DNA from: Vibrio diabolicus
Lineage (GTDB): Bacteria; Pseudomonadota; Gammaproteobacteria; Enterobacterales; Vibrionaceae
Assembly (NCBI GenBank): GCA_001048675.1
Contig: CCKK01000002.1
Coordinates: 186,001 to 250,000, forward strand
Direction of reading: 5' to 3'
Length of the DNA stretch: 64,000 nucleotides
The position numbers were made by a program, and so were the translations under genes. The notes under the pieces were generated by a model. It made no database searches. It saw only the letters and a list, made by a program, of their open reading frames with translations, and was not told the origin of the DNA. Of this stretch, positions 15,956 to 25,335 are shown piece by piece (within the stretch, counting starts at the first letter, position 1; each line of letters begins with the position of its first letter).

Positions 15956-17473
15956 TTATAGCTGATCTTCAATTGGCAATATGCCGGAGAACCAAGCGCC
16001 CATTTTTCGCCATACTCCGGCCTCTGGTTCAGAATCATATTCTTTGCCTGTTTTTATGTCAGTCCAGACAATGTCTCCGTCGTGCAGAGTTAAGGCATAG
16101 GCGTTATTCGACAATTGATTCGGCAGTTGTTCTAGAAACATTTGCACATATTCTGGCTGTTCGATAACAACGGCCATTTCGGTATTCAAAGCGGCTGAAC
16201 GTGGATCCCAGTTCATCGAGCCAACAAACAGAGTTTTGTCATCAATCGTCATTGCTTTTGCGTGTAAACTTGCTCTGCTGCTCCCCGTGAGGCTCCACTT
16301 GCTTTTGAGTTTCGCGCTCGCTTTTACTTCCCATAGCTTGACCCCAGCTTCGAGCAGGTCTGTTCGATATTTTGCGTACCAACCATGCACGGCAAACACG
16401 TCGTTAGAGGCGAGACTATTGGTCACTATCGTGATATCAACACCTCGCTTGGCCGCGTTACTCAATGCTTGAGTGCCGACTTCGGTTGGGACGAAATAGG
16501 GGGAGATAAGAACAAATGAATGTTCAACACTTTTAACCAGCTCCGTTAAATTATCAATAAGTTGGCTCTCTCGGGTCGCAACTTTATCGGGTAAGTCAAA
16601 CCATACTTTTGCTTCTCCCCAGTAGAGCTTGAGATTGCCTTGTTTGAGAGCTTGGTACATATCCAGTTTAGTGAAGTCATAACGGCCGGTTGAGAACTTT
16701 TCCTCTAGCTGGAGTTTGTCGACCTGCTTTTGAATCGCCAGGTCTGTAATTTGCTGTGAGTCCGGTGTTATCCATTCCATTGGTATCGCATAGGCGCTAT
16801 TCCAGTAGAGGTCGAACTGATCTGCAGTTTGTTGTACCGCCTCACCATAGAGCAGTAGATCAAAATCACCAAATTCGACCTGTGATTCAAAAGAAAAGTA
16901 CTCATTGCCGATATTCCTACCCCCGACAATGGCAGAAACACTGTCTGCAATCAAAGACTTATTATGCATACGACGATTAAGACGTTCAAAATCGCTAGCA
17001 AGTGCGAACCAGCGGGAATCGCGATACTGATGCGGATTGAATAAGCGGATTTCGATATTAGGATGTGCATTGAGGGCTGCCATCACGTCATCGTTTCGCT
17101 TTTGCATATCGTCAAGCAACAGCCTTACTCGGACTCCACGCTTTGCCGCTTCATACAAGCGCCACGTTATTAGCTGACTCGTTTCGTCACCACGGTAAAT
17201 ATAGTATTGAAGATCAAGGCTTTTTTGTGCGGACTCGATTAAAGAGGTGCGAGCAAGAAGGGCATCGTGTCCTTGATTTAACGGGGAAAAGCCAGTTATT
17301 GACTTTGGGTCTTTCCCGTAAGCTTCAAAGTACTGTGCAAGCACGGAGTCACCTTGATACCCAAGTTGGAAGCTAGTGGATTTTTCACTGGGATCGTTCA
17401 ATGACACGGATGAACATGCCGACAAAATTGTGAATAAAGAAGGGAAGAGTAGCTTAGCGAGTGTATGTAACAA
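15956..17473 (-). CDS. Phospholipase D-family lipoprotein (cardiolipin synthase-like)
   Basis: A 505-residue lipoprotein with two HKD catalytic motifs: HNKSLIADSVSAIVGGRN near 167-184 and HAKAMTIDDKTLFVGSMNWD near 401-420, each with the downstream Gly-Asn/Ser pattern of the phospholipase D superfamily. The N-terminus ends in a lipobox ILSAC. The start is TTG 17473, supported by AAGGA eight bases upstream; the nearby ATG 17480 is in another frame with an early stop. Envelope PLD proteins of this type relate to cardiolipin synthase C or to secreted phosphodiesterases. Its location outside the cytoplasm suggests phospholipid remodelling or hydrolysis; the exact reaction is open. Confidence 0.85.
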   Translation of the reverse strand: MLHTLAKLLFPSLFTILSACSSVSLNDPSEKSTSFQLGYQGDSVLAQYFEAYGKDPKSITGFSPLNQGHDALLARTSLIESAQKSLDLQYYIYRGDETSQLITWRLYEAAKRGVRVRLLLDDMQKRNDDVMAALNAHPNIEIRLFNPHQYRDSRWFALASDFERLNRRMHNKSLIADSVSAIVGGRNIGNEYFSFESQVEFGDFDLLLYGEAVQQTADQFDLYWNSAYAIPMEWITPDSQQITDLAIQKQVDKLQLEEKFSTGRYDFTKLDMYQALKQGNLKLYWGEAKVWFDLPDKVATRESQLIDNLTELVKSVEHSFVLISPYFVPTEVGTQALSNAAKRGVDITIVTNSLASNDVFAVHGWYAKYRTDLLEAGVKLWEVKASAKLKSKWSLTGSSRASLHAKAMTIDDKTLFVGSMNWDPRSAALNTEMAVVIEQPEYVQMFLEQLPNQLSNNAYALTLHDGDIVWTDIKTGKEYDSEPEAGVWRKMGAWFSGILPIEDQL

Positions 17474-17991
17474 AGTACATTTCCTTGTCTTACAGAGTGT
17501 TACTTATCGGAAATTATAGACCTAAGTTGCCGCAGCGTGCATCCAACAAGGTTGGATAACGGGCTATTAATCAATGAATTGTCATGTTCTCGGGATTAAG
17601 TTCACCTTTTTGAACGCAGATAATCATTTATTTTAATTATGATTGTGTCTGAATTGGTCATAATCACTAATATCTGGTGATTATGACCAATAGCACACTG
17701 GTTAAAATAGTTGAGTAATAATAACTATTTGAATTTTAATAAATAAATGCCTGGCACGTCCCTTGCTATTTAAAAGAAGAGTTAAGTCAGGGCAACTTGC
17801 GAAGTTAGTTAATTTTTTGTTAATTTTATTAACTTTGAATTGGCAATAACTCTGTAGTTAGCAACCGAAAAAGCAAGGTACGCGCTGCTTTGACGTCTAT
17901 TCAAATGTAATTCCCTCACCATCATGCTTACAGGGAGTCAAAGATTTAATAAAAGCATGGTGATGAAAACAACAATAAAAAAGGATTTTCG
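17474..17991. other. Long intergenic region before the RND operon
   Basis: About 520 AT-rich bases without a credible gene between divergent PLD and RND adaptor genes. It contains a 7-bp palindrome ATCCAAC-AAG-GTTGGAT (17541-17557), the 39-base palindrome listed separately, AT-rich TTAAT repeats around 17806-17835, and a bulged hairpin (CACCATCATGCTT against AAGCATGGTG, about 17917-17963) just before the adaptor start. No regulator gene flanks the efflux operon. Confidence 0.6.
17653..17691. promoter_or_regulatory. Perfect 15-bp-arm palindrome upstream of the RND operon
   Basis: The arms ATTGGTCATAATCAC (17653-17667) and GTGATTATGACCAAT (17677-17691) are exact reverse complements around a 9-base loop. 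There is no adjacent T tract, so it is not a simple terminator. The half sites TGGTCATAATCAC look like an operator for a dimeric or tetrameric repressor, but no TetR or MarR gene lies nearby. Confidence 0.55.
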
Positions 17992-19148
17992 ATGTTAGCA
18001 AAACCCGTATTACGTTGGCTTTTACCTTTCGTTGTCGTTGGTGGATCTTATGCAGGATATGCTGCAATCGCCGCGACAGCTCCGGAAAAAGAGTCAACCA
18101 AAGATGCCATTACAGAGCCTACCGTTCAGGCCTCTTCTCTTTTTCCTACCGATCATAAAGTGGTGATAACCAGCCATGGTGAGTTAGTCCCTTTTGAAAA
18201 AACACATCTTTCCGCGCAAGTCAGTGGTGAAGTGATAAGTTGGCACCCTAATTTGTAACGGGTGGGATCGTGAAACGAGGAGAAGTGCTGTTCACGATTG
18301 AAAGTGACAACTACGAAGCGTCGGTTTTGCAAGCCGAGGCCAATTTAGCTAGCGCACGTGCGAGCTTGATTGAGGAGCAAGCCAAAGCGGAAGTGGCAAA
18401 ACGTCAGGCCAAGAGACTGAGCGATAAGCAAGTGACAGACCTGTATTTACGTAAGCCTCACGTTTTGAGCGCGCAAGCGCAAGTGAAGTCGGCTCAAGCG
18501 GCACTCAAACGAGCAAAAAGAGATTTAGAAAATTGCAAAGTCGTTGCACCTTACGATGCGCTGGTTGTTGAGCGTGATATTGGTGTTGGTCAATTTGTCA
18601 CATCTGGCTCTCGAGTTGCCACGCTAAACAACATTGAAGTGGCGGAGGTGCACGTACCAATCGCCGGTTTTGATAGTGCATTTTTACCTGAATCCATTGG
18701 TGATCTCACTGCGACAGTGACGCAGCAAGGTGTATTTTCTACCACTAGAGAAGGTCGAGTGGTTCGTGATTTAGGCATGATTGATAGCGCTACCCGAATG
18801 ATTAACATGGTCATTCAAATCGCTGACCCATATGGTATTGATAATCAGCAGCCTCCAATTAAATTTGGCTCCTACGTTGAAGTGAGCTTCACAGGCAAGG
18901 AGCTAAAGCATATCTATCGCCTGCCACAGGAGTTAGTCAAAAATCGCACGGTATGGGTAGTGAATGGTGAGAATCAACTTCAACCTCGGACGGTAACGGT
19001 CTTGAGAGCAGAAGGTGAGTTTTTACTCGTGGGGGAAGGCTTAGAACAAAGTGATAAGTTGGTACTTACCTTGCCGGAGTACCCTCAAAAAGGCATGGCG
19101 GTACAAATCGCAAAAAAGAGTGACGACTCCGAAACCGTCGTACAGTAA
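17992..19148 (+). pseudogene. RND efflux periplasmic adaptor (HlyD/MFP family), frameshifted
   Basis: Encodes a roughly 385-residue membrane-fusion protein in two frames. The first part (ATG 17992) has a membrane anchor, a linker and the first lipoyl half (HGELVPFEKTHLSAQVSGEVI), then hits a stop at 18256. The adjacent frame resumes at once with KRGEVLFTIESDNYEASVLQAEANL, an alpha-hairpin, the second lipoyl half (CKVVAPYDALVVERDIGVGQFV) and the beta-barrel/membrane-proximal domains. One missing base in the TTT of CCTAATTTGTAACG (18252-18254) explains the break; four T would read PNFVTGG. The RND permease gene begins 13 bases downstream. If the shift is real the pump lacks a functional adaptor. 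Confidence 0.85.
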
Positions 19149-19161
19149 GTAGGAGTTTGTC

Positions 19162-22100
19162 ATGGAAGATACTAAACAAAAGGGCTTAATTGCTTATTTT
19201 GCGAATAACCCCGTCGCTGCCAACCTTTTGATGGTGTTCATCATCATCATGGGTGTGGTGAGTTTTCTCTTTATTCAAAGGCAGATGTTTCCGAACATTG
19301 AGGTGAACTACATTGATGTTCGTGCGACTTATCCTGGCGCTTCACCTCAAGAAATTGAAGAAAGTATTCTCGTTAAGGTTGAGGAATCGATTAAAGATGT
19401 CACCGGGATTAAAAAAACGGTCTCAACGGCCTCTAGAGGTAGCGGGTATGTCTCTATCGAGGTAGACGTTAATGCTGATATCAAGCGTGTCTTGGATGAT
19501 GTAAATCAACGCATTGATACTTTATCCAACTTACCTGCCGGTATGGAACCGATCAATGTCTACCAAGTTGAGTGGCGTCAAGATGTGATAGAAATGGGGT
19601 TAGTTGGGGACCGACCGCTTGAAGAGCTCAAACCCATTGCTAAGCAAGTCGAGGATGAATTACTTCAACTCAAAAATGTCATGTTGGTGTATTTGAGTGC
19701 ACCAGAGGAAGAGATAGCGATTGAAGTTGACCCACTTGTTCTTCGTAAATACGACTTGACGTTGAGCGATATCAGCAGCGCGATCAGTCGTTATTCTGCC
19801 AACTTTTCTGCGGGCGAAGTCAAAACAAACTCAGGGATGATCGCAGTAAGGATTGAAAATCAGTACTACCGTGGTGATGAATTTAGGAATATTCCTGTAA
19901 AGCTTGGCGCAAATGGTGCGAAGGTTTTACTGCAAGATATCGCCACGATCAAAGATGGCTTTACGGAAGAAGAGCGCTACTTTGAGTACTCAGGGCAAAA
20001 TGCGATCTACATGTCTGTTGAAGCGACTCGCGATCAGAACATTATCCCTGTTGCCGAGTCTGTTCGTAATTATATCGAAGCAAAAAATAAGACATTACCG
20101 CAGGACGTTAAGCTCAAAGTCTTAGTGGATACGACCTATTATTTAAATGGTCGTCTCGACATGATGTTGAAAAACTTGCTGCAAGGCGCAGCTCTAGTGG
20201 CGATTATGCTGACCATTTTTTTGCGCTTTCGCTTGGCAATGTGGGTAATGATTGGGCTGCCAGTGTGTTTTCTTGGCGCGGTGATGATGATGCCTGCATT
20301 AGGGATCACGGTAAACATCGTATCTCTTTTTGCCTTCATTATGGTGCTCGGTATTGTGGTCGATGACGCCATCGTGATGGGAGAGAGCGCCTACAGCGAA
20401 ATTGAAGAAAAAGGCGGTGGCGTCGAAAATGTGGTTCGCGGTGTCAAACGTGTTGCCACGCCAGCTACTTTTGGCGTTTTAACCACAATTGCCGTGTTTG
20501 CCCCTTTCTTGTTGTCTAGCGGTATTGATAGTGCTTTCTTCTATGGTATCGCGGGTGTTGTGATTCTTTGTTTGATCTTCAGTTTGATTGAATCAAAGTT
20601 AATCCTTCCTGCTCACCTCGCACATACCCACTTTAAGCCAGTTAAACCTGGTGGCTGGCGTGACCGATTTAACCAACGTTTTTTTGGCTTTGTAAACGGT
20701 ACGTATCGTAACTTTGTAACGACATGTACGCATTGGCGCTGGACCGTGTTTGCTGTGTTTTGCGGTTTACTGCTGATCAGTGCGGCTTTGGTCAACGCGA
20801 ATTATGTTCGGGTGATCCCTAACCCTAAAGTGCCTACTGATTATCCTGCGATCACTATTGAAATGAATGATACCGTTTCAAGTGAGCAAACAATCAGTGC
20901 TCTTAAGACCATCGAACGTGTGATGCAAAAAGTTGAATCAGAGACCATCGCAGAACATGGTCAAGGTATGATTCGTGATGTGCTTTCGTACAACCGAAGC
21001 CGCACCGAAGGCCGTGTTTTGGTGCCATTGGTTGATGAGGAATTACGCCCGTTCAATACATTTGAACTTGCTCGACGTTGGCGTGAAGCTATGCCAGTTA
21101 TTCCTGGAATGAAGAGCATCAAAATCCGCGAGCAGAGCGCGGGTGGCGGTGACAGAGATGAGTTTGGTTACTTGCTGTTTGGTTCTAATATTAATGAATT
21201 GAACGAGGCTGGGCGTTACTTGATAGAGCGTTTACAGCAGGAAGAAGGGTTATACGATATTTCATCTTCTATTGATTCAGGAAGCAAAGAAGTACTCCTC
21301 TCTCTTGCGCCTGTAGCGTACGATCTCGGACTGGATCTCACCATGATCGCAGAGCAAGTGGGTGGCAGCTTCTACGGTGGTGAAGCACAGCGTCTTATTC
21401 GTGATGGTGAAGAAATCAAAGTTATGGTGCGTTACCCGCAACTGACACGTGAAGCATTCTCATCATTACGTTACGCTGTGATTACCACGCCAGCAGGTAA
21501 GAAGGTCATGCTGGGTGATGTGGTTAAGATCAACGAGCAGCCGGGCGTGAGTAGCATTCGGCGTGAAGGCGGGTATCAAACCGTTTATGTCTATGGTTCG
21601 ATAGACGAAGAATTGGTTGAACCTCAAGAAGTCGTGAAGGTCATCGACGACAATATCTTACCGGACATGAAGCAAGTCTTCCCGAGTGTGAAAACGGAAT
21701 TGGGTGGTGATATTGAAGAGCAAGCAGCGCAGCGTAATGAACAGATTCTGTTCTTTATTGCAGGCATGATCATCGTCTACATCTTGTTAGCCGTACCGTT
21801 AAAAAGTTATACCCAACCTTTGATTGTAATGTCAGTCATTCCATTTAGTCTGACGGGGGCGATTTGGGGCCACTTCTGGCTAGGTTTGGATATCAGTATG
21901 ATGTCGACATTTGGTTTGATCGCTGCTGCTGGCGTGGTTATCAACGACTCTCTAGTTATGACAGATTACGTAAACCAAGTGAGAGAAAAGGGTATGAACA
22001 TCAAACAAGCGGTGGTTGAAGCGGGCTGTGCACGCTTTCGAGCGATCACGCTCACCTCAATAACGACGTTTGCGGGTGTATTGCCGATTATGTTTGAAAC

Positions 22101-22314
22101 GAGCTTGCAGGCGCGTTTTGTCATACCAATGGCTGTAGCTTTGGGCTTTGCGGTGTTGTACGCAACGGTTCTGACTTTAGTGCTGGTGCCTTGTTTGTAT
22201 TTAATGCTTGAAGATATTAAAAATATTTTCAGATCGATTAAGAGGTTTATCCATCGTTTGATTAATCGTTTCAGAAAGTCGCCAGTGACGTCGAGCGTTG
22301 AAGTAAATGTATAG
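19162..22314 (+). CDS. RND multidrug efflux permease (AcrB/HAE family)
   Basis: A 1050-residue inner-membrane proton antiporter with the 12-helix, two-large-loop plan of RND pumps. The transmembrane helix 4 proton-relay residues are kept as FIMVLGIVVDDAIVMGE (two consecutive Asp), and the repeated second half has GLIAAAGVVINDSLVMTDY. The first porter loop begins with the family sequence FPNIEVNYIDVRATYPGASPQEIEE. AGGAG lies before ATG 19162. It forms an operon with the frameshifted adaptor; no outer-membrane channel gene is linked, so it would borrow a TolC-like protein. Substrates cannot be told. Confidence 0.9.
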   Translation: MEDTKQKGLIAYFANNPVAANLLMVFIIIMGVVSFLFIQRQMFPNIEVNYIDVRATYPGASPQEIEESILVKVEESIKDVTGIKKTVSTASRGSGYVSIEVDVNADIKRVLDDVNQRIDTLSNLPAGMEPINVYQVEWRQDVIEMGLVGDRPLEELKPIAKQVEDELLQLKNVMLVYLSAPEEEIAIEVDPLVLRKYDLTLSDISSAISRYSANFSAGEVKTNSGMIAVRIENQYYRGDEFRNIPVKLGANGAKVLLQDIATIKDGFTEEERYFEYSGQNAIYMSVEATRDQNIIPVAESVRNYIEAKNKTLPQDVKLKVLVDTTYYLNGRLDMMLKNLLQGAALVAIMLTIFLRFRLAMWVMIGLPVCFLGAVMMMPALGITVNIVSLFAFIMVLGIVVDDAIVMGESAYSEIEEKGGGVENVVRGVKRVATPATFGVLTTIAVFAPFLLSSGIDSAFFYGIAGVVILCLIFSLIESKLILPAHLAHTHFKPVKPGGWRDRFNQRFFGFVNGTYRNFVTTCTHWRWTVFAVFCGLLLISAALVNANYVRVIPNPKVPTDYPAITIEMNDTVSSEQTISALKTIERVMQKVESETIAEHGQGMIRDVLSYNRSRTEGRVLVPLVDEELRPFNTFELARRWREAMPVIPGMKSIKIREQSAGGGDRDEFGYLLFGSNINELNEAGRYLIERLQQEEGLYDISSSIDSGSKEVLLSLAPVAYDLGLDLTMIAEQVGGSFYGGEAQRLIRDGEEIKVMVRYPQLTREAFSSLRYAVITTPAGKKVMLGDVVKINEQPGVSSIRREGGYQTVYVYGSIDEELVEPQEVVKVIDDNILPDMKQVFPSVKTELGGDIEEQAAQRNEQILFFIAGMIIVYILLAVPLKSYTQPLIVMSVIPFSLTGAIWGHFWLGLDISMMSTFGLIAAAGVVINDSLVMTDYVNQVREKGMNIKQAVVEAGCARFRAITLTSITTFAGVLPIMFETSLQARFVIPMAVALGFAVLYATVLTLVLVPCLYLMLEDIKNIFRSIKRFIHRLINRFRKSPVTSSVEVNV

Positions 22315-22343
22315 AGTTAACAAGCTTGATGTTAACGATTAGG

Positions 22344-22367
22344 AGCAGCCTTCGGGCTGCTTTTTTA
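22344..22367 (+). terminator. Terminator of the RND operon
   Basis: AGCAGCC-TTCG-GGCTGCT stem (22344-22350 and 22355-22361) with a stable UUCG loop and a following T tract. Confidence 0.9.
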
Positions 22368-22656
22368 TTTCTGTATTTTGATTCAAAGCAGTTCTAGAGT
22401 GGGTTGTTACGTAATTTATTCGATGAAAGAACAGCGAGAAAATCTCCTGATAAGTTATTCTTTTTATGAATACCTTTTGCGTGTTTGATTCTCTTGGTTA
22501 ATTTAACACTTGGTTAGCGAAATTTACCAGATGGAGATAATGATGAATATATGGGCTTGGTTAAGTTATTGAAAAATAACAAAATAAAAGTTGGCATCGT
22601 ATGTGCAATATATAAATTGTAACTAAAACGAACTGCTAATCCTCAAGGAGCTTATT
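22368..22656. other. Intergenic region, no gene seen
   Basis: About 290 AT-rich bases between the RND terminator and the small exported protein gene. It should contain the promoter of the latter; nothing else was recognised. Confidence 0.5.
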
Positions 22657-22923
22657 ATGAAAAGCGTATTTCTATCTACTCTAAGTCTTATTGTTGTAAT
22701 GTCATCACCAATCGCTGCTGCTAACACTTTAGACAAAGAGGAGTGGAGCTCAGATTTACGTCAGGACTTTTCTGAAATGAAGCATGAAGCTGTAGCAGAT
22801 ATTCAGCAAATGAATATGGATGCCATCCACGCACGCGATGAGCGTATCGTGAAAAACATTAAAGATGAGCAAGAACAGTTAGTAAAGGTAACGTGCCACA
22901 AAGAGAAAGCAAGCAAGTCATAA
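22657..22923 (+). CDS. Small exported hypothetical protein
   Basis: An 88-residue protein with a clear signal peptide (MKSVFLSTLSLIVVMSSPIAAA) and a charged, helical mature part of about 65 residues (SSDLRQDFSEMKHEAVADIQQMN) with one cysteine near the C-terminus. AAGGAG precedes ATG 22657 with 8-base spacing and a strong terminator follows. It is most likely periplasmic. I recognise no characterised family. Confidence 0.75.
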   Translation: MKSVFLSTLSLIVVMSSPIAAANTLDKEEWSSDLRQDFSEMKHEAVADIQQMNMDAIHARDERIVKNIKDEQEQLVKVTCHKEKASKS

Positions 22924-23011
22924 CCGCCGATAAAGAGACTAACAGACGAAAATGAATCCAATACGAGTTCAGTGCTAGTTAGCAGTAAGCACTGACCTTG
23001 TTGCTCTACTT

Positions 23012-23037
23012 GCCAGCCTTTTAAGGCTGGCTTTTTT
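23012..23037 (+). terminator. Terminator of the small exported protein gene
   Basis: 8-bp arms GCCAGCCT/AGGCTGGC (23012-23019 and 23024-23031) with a 4-base loop and six T. A second weaker stem CAGTGCT/AGCACTG lies just upstream (about 22971-22997). Confidence 0.88.
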
Positions 23038-23053
23038 GTTTCTCATTTCACAG

Positions 23054-23179
23054 GTGGAGCTCAGATCCTCAAGTTTATTATCAATAGTTGACGTGTTTGA
23101 TGAGCGATCGCTGGATGGAGCGGATGTAACTTTTAAAAGTGTAGATTTCAGTAAACTGGAGGTGATGTTAGATATTTAA
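23054..23179 (+). other. Short open frame, possible gene remnant
   Basis: Directly after the terminator an open frame of 41 codons starts at GTG 23054 and ends TAA 23179. Its C-terminal half (FDERSLDGADVTFKSVDFSK) reads like ordinary protein rather than random sequence, yet there is no ribosome site. It may be the tail of a decayed gene left at the edge of the AT-rich accessory segment. Not a confident gene. Confidence 0.25.
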
Positions 23180-23261
23180 AATTTAGAAAAGATCCGATCT
23201 CCTTTTTGACCTTCATCATACCTTAGTATATGTCTCACTTTTATTTGAATAGGGGTTCGTA

Positions 23262-24482
23262 ATGACTTGGGAGTTTATTGAAAGGAAAGAGGCTTTTGAC
23301 TACATAGGGTTAAATAATAAGTCTGTTAATGAAATTGAACAATTCTTACATGGAAAAGTTAGACTTTCAGCTGCACTCTTTAGTAATAAAAAATTATATT
23401 TATCAAGACAATCTCTCATTATGCTTGCGTCTTTAAATGAGTATGATCAAAAGCAAGTGATCAAAGAAATGTATTTTCTTTCATCGAACCCAAGTGCACC
23501 GTCTGTAGTGAGGCACAAACGCAATCCATTGTTTCGAATATTTCGGACCAGATATCCCTTTAAAAATTACCATTACCTATTAACTTGCATGCTTAGAGAT
23601 GGAAACGTTGTAATTCATGATATTGCTTTTGATGAAAGATTACATGGCAAGGATATCGCAAGACATCCAGAACAAAGAACCCAGATGTACCATGTAAAAA
23701 AAATAGAGGGTAGAGGAGGTGAATACGATGGAACACAAAGTCGCGAGGAAGCGGAGTTGCTTTTGGCTGAGTGGGATCACGCTAAGGCAAGTTCTACACA
23801 TCAAGTTAACACGCTTCATGCTTCGGTAAATGGAATGCTGAATGGCTATCAGAAAGCCGCGACACTGATGGGAGTGCATACGCAGGTAGCTTATAAAGAA
23901 GACAAACCGACCGAATATACTTTATTTCACAACCCTTCAGATCATGCAAAATTAGATCTCATTGAATGTGTTTACGACAAAACTCGTTTTACTTCACACA
24001 ATGCTCAACACCTTGCAGCAGTAATGAAACAATGTGCAGAGCAGGGTAAGCAAGTAAAATGGACAGTGCACAGCCAAGGTGCCATTATTTTTAACTCTGC
24101 TCTTGAGTATGTTAGAAAAAAGAACCCGAGCTTAAGACTATTGAATCAACAAATCGTTGTGCATGCAGGGGGAGCAAATACAACGAAGATAGGGAAAAAT
24201 GCACAGCAGCTTGGCTTGAAAGTTAATTACACAAAAACCAGAACTAATCCTTTTGATATAGTGCCAAATATTGCAGCGAGACAAACCCCGTTATCGACAA
24301 GTAGTCTTGTTCGCTGTTGTAAGTTCTTGGGGCTGGTAATGAATGGAGAGGTAACTGAAAGTCCGCATACATTACCCTATTTTGGAGTTGAATCTTATCG
24401 ACGACAGCTAATGATGTCTGGTACTAACATGGCTAGTAAACGTTTAAAAGATGTTGATACATATTTAAAAAGTAAGAGATAG
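23262..24482 (+). CDS. Putative alpha/beta-hydrolase with unusual N-terminal domain (candidate effector or defence enzyme)
   Basis: A 406-residue soluble protein without signal peptide or membrane helix. The C-terminal half looks like an alpha/beta hydrolase: nucleophile motif WTVHSQGAIIF (Ser271, the first Gly of GxSxG being Val), then NPFDIVPNIA (Asp332) and ESPHTLPYFG (His369) in the order and spacing of a Ser-Asp-His triad, as in HSQG-type lipases of polymorphic toxins. The N-terminal part (about 60-130), ending PLFRIFRTRYPFKNYHYLL...NVVIHDIAFDERLHG, resembles the strand pattern of RelE/ParE-like proteins, but only weakly. AT-rich codon use differs from neighbours. The next gene starts 4 bases after the stop, so they form one unit. 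Function unknown; a toxin with a cognate protein or a phage-defence enzyme is inference. Confidence 0.7.
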   Translation: MTWEFIERKEAFDYIGLNNKSVNEIEQFLHGKVRLSAALFSNKKLYLSRQSLIMLASLNEYDQKQVIKEMYFLSSNPSAPSVVRHKRNPLFRIFRTRYPFKNYHYLLTCMLRDGNVVIHDIAFDERLHGKDIARHPEQRTQMYHVKKIEGRGGEYDGTQSREEAELLLAEWDHAKASSTHQVNTLHASVNGMLNGYQKAATLMGVHTQVAYKEDKPTEYTLFHNPSDHAKLDLIECVYDKTRFTSHNAQHLAAVMKQCAEQGKQVKWTVHSQGAIIFNSALEYVRKKNPSLRLLNQQIVVHAGGANTTKIGKNAQQLGLKVNYTKTRTNPFDIVPNIAARQTPLSTSSLVRCCKFLGLVMNGEVTESPHTLPYFGVESYRRQLMMSGTNMASKRLKDVDTYLKSKR

Positions 24483-24486
24483 ACAT

Positions 24487-25335
24487 ATGAGTTTTATTAA
24501 AATGTGTAAAGATGGTTTTAGAGGAAAGCCGGATTTCTCTAACTTATTACATAATGCGTTCCAGATAGATGACTTAGTGCTGTCATTTGAGTGTCCGAAC
24601 AACATATATGAAGGACATGTATACCAGGATCTTGTTAATTTGGAACAGTTCGATGTTGAATCAAAAGTAGAGAGGCATGAAAGGTTTATAAAGTTAGCTA
24701 CAGTATATTTTTTGTTTCAGAAAAAAATATTAAACCCTTTACTTCCTATTAACAAACAAGGTGGGTTATATCTTAGGCTACGGGTTAAATCTGCTGAAGA
24801 AGATATTAATAATATTAGTCAATTGTCTTCATTTTTAGAGAGAGAATATTATGATTTTTATCATGCCTCTGAGCAAAGTGAAGGCTCTATGAGGGGTTAT
24901 CATACAGACTTGATGAAAGAATTGACTAAGCGTGCGAATAAACAATGGGGAGAAATTCCAGAAAGTGAAGGCCGAAAAAGAGAAAAAGAAGAATATTTAA
25001 TTAGAGGTTTCTTAAGTGGTTATCCACCAATAAAGTGTGAGCTAGTTGAAGTTGGAAAAAATAAATATTCAAAATACTCAGAAGGTAATCTTAAGTATAA
25101 GAGTGAATTACGAAGAGTATACAATTTACCCATAAAAAATGAATTCTACCTGAGCATCGAGTTTTGGTATACGTACGAATCGATGTTTGCCAAGCAGAAA
25201 TTTTTAGATTGGGTGAGAAGTGCTGATGAAACTTTTGAAAAAAAAGTATTGGAATTACTGGACTTGTCTCCGGTTATAGAATCGTATGCGGCTGGCAAGA
25301 CAGAGATATTGAGCAAAGAAACTAACGCAGATTAA
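24487..25335 (+). CDS. Hypothetical protein, partner of the upstream hydrolase
   Basis: A 282-residue, highly charged soluble protein with no signal peptide or membrane helix and no family I recognise. It is rich in Lys, Glu and Tyr and has a strongly AT-rich composition, lower in GC than the flanking chromosome. Features that can be seen are a central stretch KELTKRANKQWGEIPESEGR and a C-terminal NEFYLSIEFWYTYESMFAKQKF likely to form a helical end. It starts 4 bases after the hydrolase-like gene and is surely co-transcribed. As the second gene of a likely horizontally acquired pair it may be a cytosolic immunity or regulatory partner; this is inferred from order alone. Confidence 0.65.
   Translation: MSFIKMCKDGFRGKPDFSNLLHNAFQIDDLVLSFECPNNIYEGHVYQDLVNLEQFDVESKVERHERFIKLATVYFLFQKKILNPLLPINKQGGLYLRLRVKSAEEDINNISQLSSFLEREYYDFYHASEQSEGSMRGYHTDLMKELTKRANKQWGEIPESEGRKREKEEYLIRGFLSGYPPIKCELVEVGKNKYSKYSEGNLKYKSELRRVYNLPIKNEFYLSIEFWYTYESMFAKQKFLDWVRSADETFEKKVLELLDLSPVIESYAAGKTEILSKETNAD

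Noticed and set aside
23262..24482. Simple RelE/ParE toxin-antitoxin system
   Set aside because: The resemblance covers about 70 residues of a 406-residue protein, no small antitoxin gene precedes or follows, and the hydrolase half is the stronger signal.
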